A DNA stretch of 64,000 nucleotides from Prevotella sp. ne3005 (lineage in GTDB: Bacteria > Bacteroidota > Bacteroidia > Bacteroidales > Bacteroidaceae). A program made the position numbers and the translations under genes. Numbering within the stretch: the first letter of the stretch is position 1; every line of letters begins with the position of its first letter. This document shows, one piece after another, positions 61,111 through 64,000 of the stretch. The DNA lies in contig NZ_FOCK01000008.1 in the NCBI RefSeq assembly GCF_900110085.1, forward strand, positions 1-64,000. Reading direction: 5' to 3'. The notes below the pieces were generated by a model. That model was not told the origin of the DNA. It saw only the letters and a program-made list of their open reading frames with translations, and did no database searches.

Positions 61111-62109
61111 ATGGAACAAACCAATCCTTATATCACACAGTTTCCCGATCTTTTCAAGGGGAAAAAGATTCTATATGTTCACGGCTTTGCCTCGTCTGGA
61201 CAGTCTGGCACAGTCACCCGCATCCGCACCGTCCTGCCCGAGGCAGAAGTGGTGGCTCCCGACCTGCCTTTGGAGCCTGAGGAGGCACTGGCATTACTGC
61301 GAAAGGTGTGCGAGCAGGAACAGCCCGACCTCATCATCGGCACGTCGATGGGCGGCATGTTTTCCGAGATGTTGAGGGGCTACGACCGTATCCTCGTGAA
61401 CCCAGCCCTGAGGATGGGCGACACCATGAAGGATCACGGCATGATGGGTGCCCAGCATTTCCAGAATCCACGTCAGGACGGAGTGCAGGACTTCATTGTG
61501 ACGAAAGCCCTCGTGAAGAGCTATAAGGAGATTACGGAACATTGTTTTGAGAGCATTACAGAAGAAGAACAACAGCGAGTATGGGGACTCTTCGGCGACG
61601 AGGACGATCTGGTGAATACCTATGGCCTTTTCCATGAGCATTATCCGCTGGCTGTGAGTTTCCACGGAGAGCACCGTATGAACGACCAGAGTTTTATGCA
61701 CGCCGTCGTGCCCGTGATTCGTTGGATCGACGACCTGCAAGAGGGACGGCAACGACCTATTATATATATAGGTATAGAGACGCTCATGGATGACCATGGC
61801 AAGCCTAGGAGTTCATCGCAGAAAACCATCCGTACACTATTGGCAGACTATCAACTCTTTTTTGTACCCCCTGCCCCACCCGAGGCTGAGGCGTACAAAG
61901 AGGTCAACGACTGGCTAAGGCAGTATGTGAACGTGCCAGCCTTCAGACACACTGTGTTTACCAACCAGCGGACCCTGCTCTATGGCGACTATTTCATCGG
62001 CACCGATGACGCCTGGGACGGCATGGCCACGCAGATACGTTTCGGCAGCGACACGTTTAAGACGTGGGATGACGTGGCAGATTACTTCAACAGACTCGGC
62101 GGGCAATGA
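61111..62109 (+). CDS. YqiA-like esterase fused to degenerate HAD-like domain
   Basis: 332 aa in two parts. Residues 1-210 are a YqiA/YcfP-type alpha/beta hydrolase: YVHGFASSGQSGT (22-34), nucleophile S79 in GTSMGG (77-82), catalytic acid in FGDEDDLV (161-168) and histidine in FHGEHRM (184-190). Residues 215-332 resemble the cytosolic 5'(3')-nucleotidase HAD fold: IIYIGIETLMDDHG (217-230) sits where that family has DMDGV, so the catalytic aspartates are missing, and it ends with YGDYFIGTD, IRFGSDTFKTWDDVADYF as in that family. The second domain is probably non-catalytic. Overlaps the next gene by 4 bp (ATGA). Confidence 0.78.
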   Translation: MEQTNPYITQFPDLFKGKKILYVHGFASSGQSGTVTRIRTVLPEAEVVAPDLPLEPEEALALLRKVCEQEQPDLIIGTSMGGMFSEMLRGYDRILVNPALRMGDTMKDHGMMGAQHFQNPRQDGVQDFIVTKALVKSYKEITEHCFESITEEEQQRVWGLFGDEDDLVNTYGLFHEHYPLAVSFHGEHRMNDQSFMHAVVPVIRWIDDLQEGRQRPIIYIGIETLMDDHGKPRSSSQKTIRTLLADYQLFFVPPAPPEAEAYKEVNDWLRQYVNVPAFRHTVFTNQRTLLYGDYFIGTDDAWDGMATQIRFGSDTFKTWDDVADYFNRLGGQ

Positions 62110-63284
62110 AAACAGCGATTGTCGGAGGCGGGGCGGCAGGCTTTTTCCTCGCCATCAACCTGAAGGAGATGATGCCTACGATGGAGGTAACCATCCTCGA
62201 GCGGAGCACGAAGCTGCTGGCTAAGGTCGAGGTGAGCGGCGGCGGACGTTGCAACTGCACCAACTCGTTTGCTGCCATCCGTGACCTGCAGGCCGTCTAT
62301 CCCCGTGGCCACCGGCTGATGAAGCGACTGATGAAAGGTTTTTCACAGCGTGATGCCTATGACTGGTTCGAGGCCCACGGCGTGAGACTGACGACACAGG
62401 CTGACGAGTGTGTCTTCCCCCTGTCGCAGGACTCGCATACCATCATCAACTGTTTCCTGGCCTATGCCCGTCGCCTCGGCATTGAGATCCGTACTTCAGA
62501 GAAAGTGACCAACTTTGAGCAGTTAGCTGACTATGACTTCGTAGCCGTGACCTGTGGCGGTCAGCCTAAGGCAGAGGGGCTCCAGTGGCTTGCAGACCTT
62601 GGCCATGAGACAGCACAGCCCGTGCCGTCGCTCTTCACCTTCCAAATAGCCGATGAAGGATTGCGCACCCTGATGGGAACAGTAGCCGAAGAGGCCGTGG
62701 CGATGATCCCTGGCACCAAACTGAGGGCGCAAGGACCGTTGCTCATCACCCATTGGGGCATGAGCGGGCCTGCCATCCTGAAACTCTCGAGCTATGCGGC
62801 ACGCCATCTGGCAGAGCGCCAATACAAAGCCCCCTTGGCCATCAACTGGCTGGGATCGAAGGATACGGAGGCCATTGCCCTACTACAGGCCACAGCCCAG
62901 CGAGCCCCACAAAAACAAATCGACACCATTGCCCCAGAGGGACTGACAATGCGTCATTGGACCTATCTTGCAGGAAAAGCCATAGGCGAAAGAGCCACAG
63001 GCCGTTGGAGCAGTCTGAATCAAAAAGAACTGAACCGCCTGGCCAACGCCCTATGCTGTGACACCTACGAAATCACAGGTCGCGCACCGTTTAAGGATGA
63101 GTTTGTCACCTGCGGAGGCATCGCCCTCGAAGCCGTCAACCCTGCCACCTTGGAGAGTCGTCATGTTCCTAGACTCTTCTTCGCTGGCGAGATCCTCGAC
63201 ATCGACGGCATCACAGGAGGCTTCAACTTCCAAGCCGCCTGGACCACTGCCTATACCGTGGCCAAAGCCATCGCCAACTATTAA
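62106..63284 (+). CDS. HI0933-like NAD(P)/FAD flavoprotein
   Basis: 392-aa flavoprotein of the HI0933/YhiN family (function undefined; aminoacetone oxidase-like relatives are annotated). N-terminal FAD motif IVGGGAAGFFLAINL (4-18), the family-specific KVEVSGGGRCNCTNS (about 41-55), ITHWGMSGPAILKLSS (about 218-233), TCGGIALEAVNP, and C-terminal FFAGEILDIDGITGGFNFQAAWTTAY. Complete length. Translationally coupled to the esterase gene. It ends 4 bp from the stop of the convergent GH20 gene. Confidence 0.9.
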   Translation: MKTAIVGGGAAGFFLAINLKEMMPTMEVTILERSTKLLAKVEVSGGGRCNCTNSFAAIRDLQAVYPRGHRLMKRLMKGFSQRDAYDWFEAHGVRLTTQADECVFPLSQDSHTIINCFLAYARRLGIEIRTSEKVTNFEQLADYDFVAVTCGGQPKAEGLQWLADLGHETAQPVPSLFTFQIADEGLRTLMGTVAEEAVAMIPGTKLRAQGPLLITHWGMSGPAILKLSSYAARHLAERQYKAPLAINWLGSKDTEAIALLQATAQRAPQKQIDTIAPEGLTMRHWTYLAGKAIGERATGRWSSLNQKELNRLANALCCDTYEITGRAPFKDEFVTCGGIALEAVNPATLESRHVPRLFFAGEILDIDGITGGFNFQAAWTTAYTVAKAIANY

Positions 63285-63288
63285 TACA

Positions 63289-64000
63289 TCAGAACTGCCA
63301 ACGGTTAGGGATCTGGCGCTCGGGCCAGAGGTGTTTGCAGTAGGTGTAGTGCAAATATTCCAGATACTTGGTAAATTCGCCCAGTCGTTGTTTGAAGTCA
63401 TCGAAATTCTTACGCTCGGGCATAGTCCACTGCACCTCAGCGAGAGCCGTCATACGGGGCAGGGCCTGATACTCTACCATCGCCTCGTTGGTCATATACT
63501 CCGACCAGAGATTAGCCTGCGTGCCGAGGATATGCTGGCGGGCCTCCACGGAGAGGCTGTCTGGGGCAGGATCAAGCGAATAGACCTTTTCGATGGGGAT
63601 GAATCCACCACAACGACTCGGTTCGAAAAGCACATCCTCCACTTGCTGGTAGTCGAGATAACAGTGGGTGGTAGGCGCCATGATGACATCATGCCCAGCC
63701 TCAGCAGCCTTGGCACCAGGGGCAGTACCGCGCCACGACATGATCATCGCATCCTGAGGACTGCCGTCGAGAATCTCATCCCAGCCTAAAGCACGACGAC
63801 CTTTCGATGTCAGGAAGTCGAAGACACGCTTGGTGAAGTGCGCTTGCTTCTCCTTGATGCCCTGACATTTAAGACAGGCCTCCCATTTCTCCGTAGGCGT
63901 CTCGTCCCCCCCGATATGAATCACCTCCGAGGGGAAGATATCCATAATCTCCGTGAGCACATCCTCCACAAACTGATAGACCTTCGGATTGCCCACACAG
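63289..64000 (-). CDS. Beta-N-acetylhexosaminidase (GH20), 5' partial
   Basis: C-terminal part (about 237 residues) of a glycoside hydrolase family 20 enzyme removing terminal GlcNAc/GalNAc from glycans. The frame is open to the window end, so the start lies outside. The catalytic Asp-Glu pair is in EVIHIGGDETPTEKW (near the visible N terminus), followed by GWDEILDG, MSWRGTAPGAKAAEAGHDVIMAP and GTQANLWSEYM, all substrate-pocket blocks of the family. Likely exported (the signal peptide would be beyond the edge). Fits a gut glycan degrader. Confidence 0.92.
   Translation of the reverse strand, partial: CVGNPKVYQFVEDVLTEIMDIFPSEVIHIGGDETPTEKWEACLKCQGIKEKQAHFTKRVFDFLTSKGRRALGWDEILDGSPQDAMIMSWRGTAPGAKAAEAGHDVIMAPTTHCYLDYQQVEDVLFEPSRCGGFIPIEKVYSLDPAPDSLSVEARQHILGTQANLWSEYMTNEAMVEYQALPRMTALAEVQWTMPERKNFDDFKQRLGEFTKYLEYLHYTYCKHLWPERQIPNRWQF

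Overview
The window is a chromosomal segment of a Bacteroidales bacterium, most likely a member of the Prevotellaceae (inference). Supporting evidence seen in the sequence: Bacteroidetes-type promoters (TTTG, about 20 bp, TAnnTTTG), Bacteroidetes-type TssD (Hcp) tube proteins, Oar-like TonB-dependent receptors with a carboxypeptidase-regulatory domain, BACON domains, LytS/LytTR two-component systems and weak AT-rich translation start regions. Most of the window is ordinary, densely packed core genome.

Layout, left to right. 1-830: two tandem type VI secretion tube proteins, the first cut by the window edge. 978-1840: a SemiSWEET and purN. 1883-8950 (minus): a complete glycine cleavage operon (lplA-gcvT-gcvH-gcvPA-gcvPB-lpdA) plus an unknown gene. 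9160-14856 (plus): dxs, trkA, trkH, manA. 14853-16739 (minus): a two-gene ABC-ATPase plus TOPRIM/DUF4435 operon resembling a split OLD/PARIS-type defence pair. 16740-18019: a 1.28-kb gene-free island. 18020-20176 (minus): glyS and an FKBP lipoprotein; then tRNA-Val. 20439-29858 (minus): two Oar-like TonB receptors, a BACON/OB-fold lipoprotein and a DUF4421 barrel. 30032-32325 (minus): hpt-adk-obgE; 32415-33926: nnr. 33997-36654 (minus): a TPR/HATPase protein that lacks the phosphoacceptor histidine, and fba. 36762-43086 (minus): TolC-MacA-MacB(ATPase)-MacB(permease)-LytS-LytTR. 44231-54396 (minus): an apparent seven-gene operon of an RND pump, a VanX-like dipeptidase, an orphan solute-binding protein, a SpoIIE phosphatase/kinase fusion and a STAS protein. 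54619-59075 (plus): an outer-membrane barrel with a second LytS/LytTR pair. 59018-60957 (minus): aquaporin and FucP-like transporter. 61111-63284 (plus): an esterase with a degenerate HAD-like tail and an HI0933-type flavoprotein. The window ends in a GH20 hexosaminidase.

The most unusual object is the non-coding island at 16904-17527. It is mirror-symmetric. Each arm has a pair of octamers (GCCTACAT, or its complement ATGTAGGC) at 8-bp spacing, a 46-bp gap, and five octamers at exactly 11-bp spacing. The arms face each other across 396 bp (exactly 18 x 22), which is filled with short dyads on a 22-bp period. The array is therefore phased to the DNA helix throughout. It sits upstream of the ATPase/DUF4435 promoter and next to a possible small structured RNA. 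I cannot name a known system with this architecture; it is the best candidate here for something undescribed.

A second window-wide pattern is short heptamer or hexamer tandem tracts (TTCAATn, AAGAATT, GTAAAAA types) in spacers just before start codons. In some cases the tract supplies the start codon itself.
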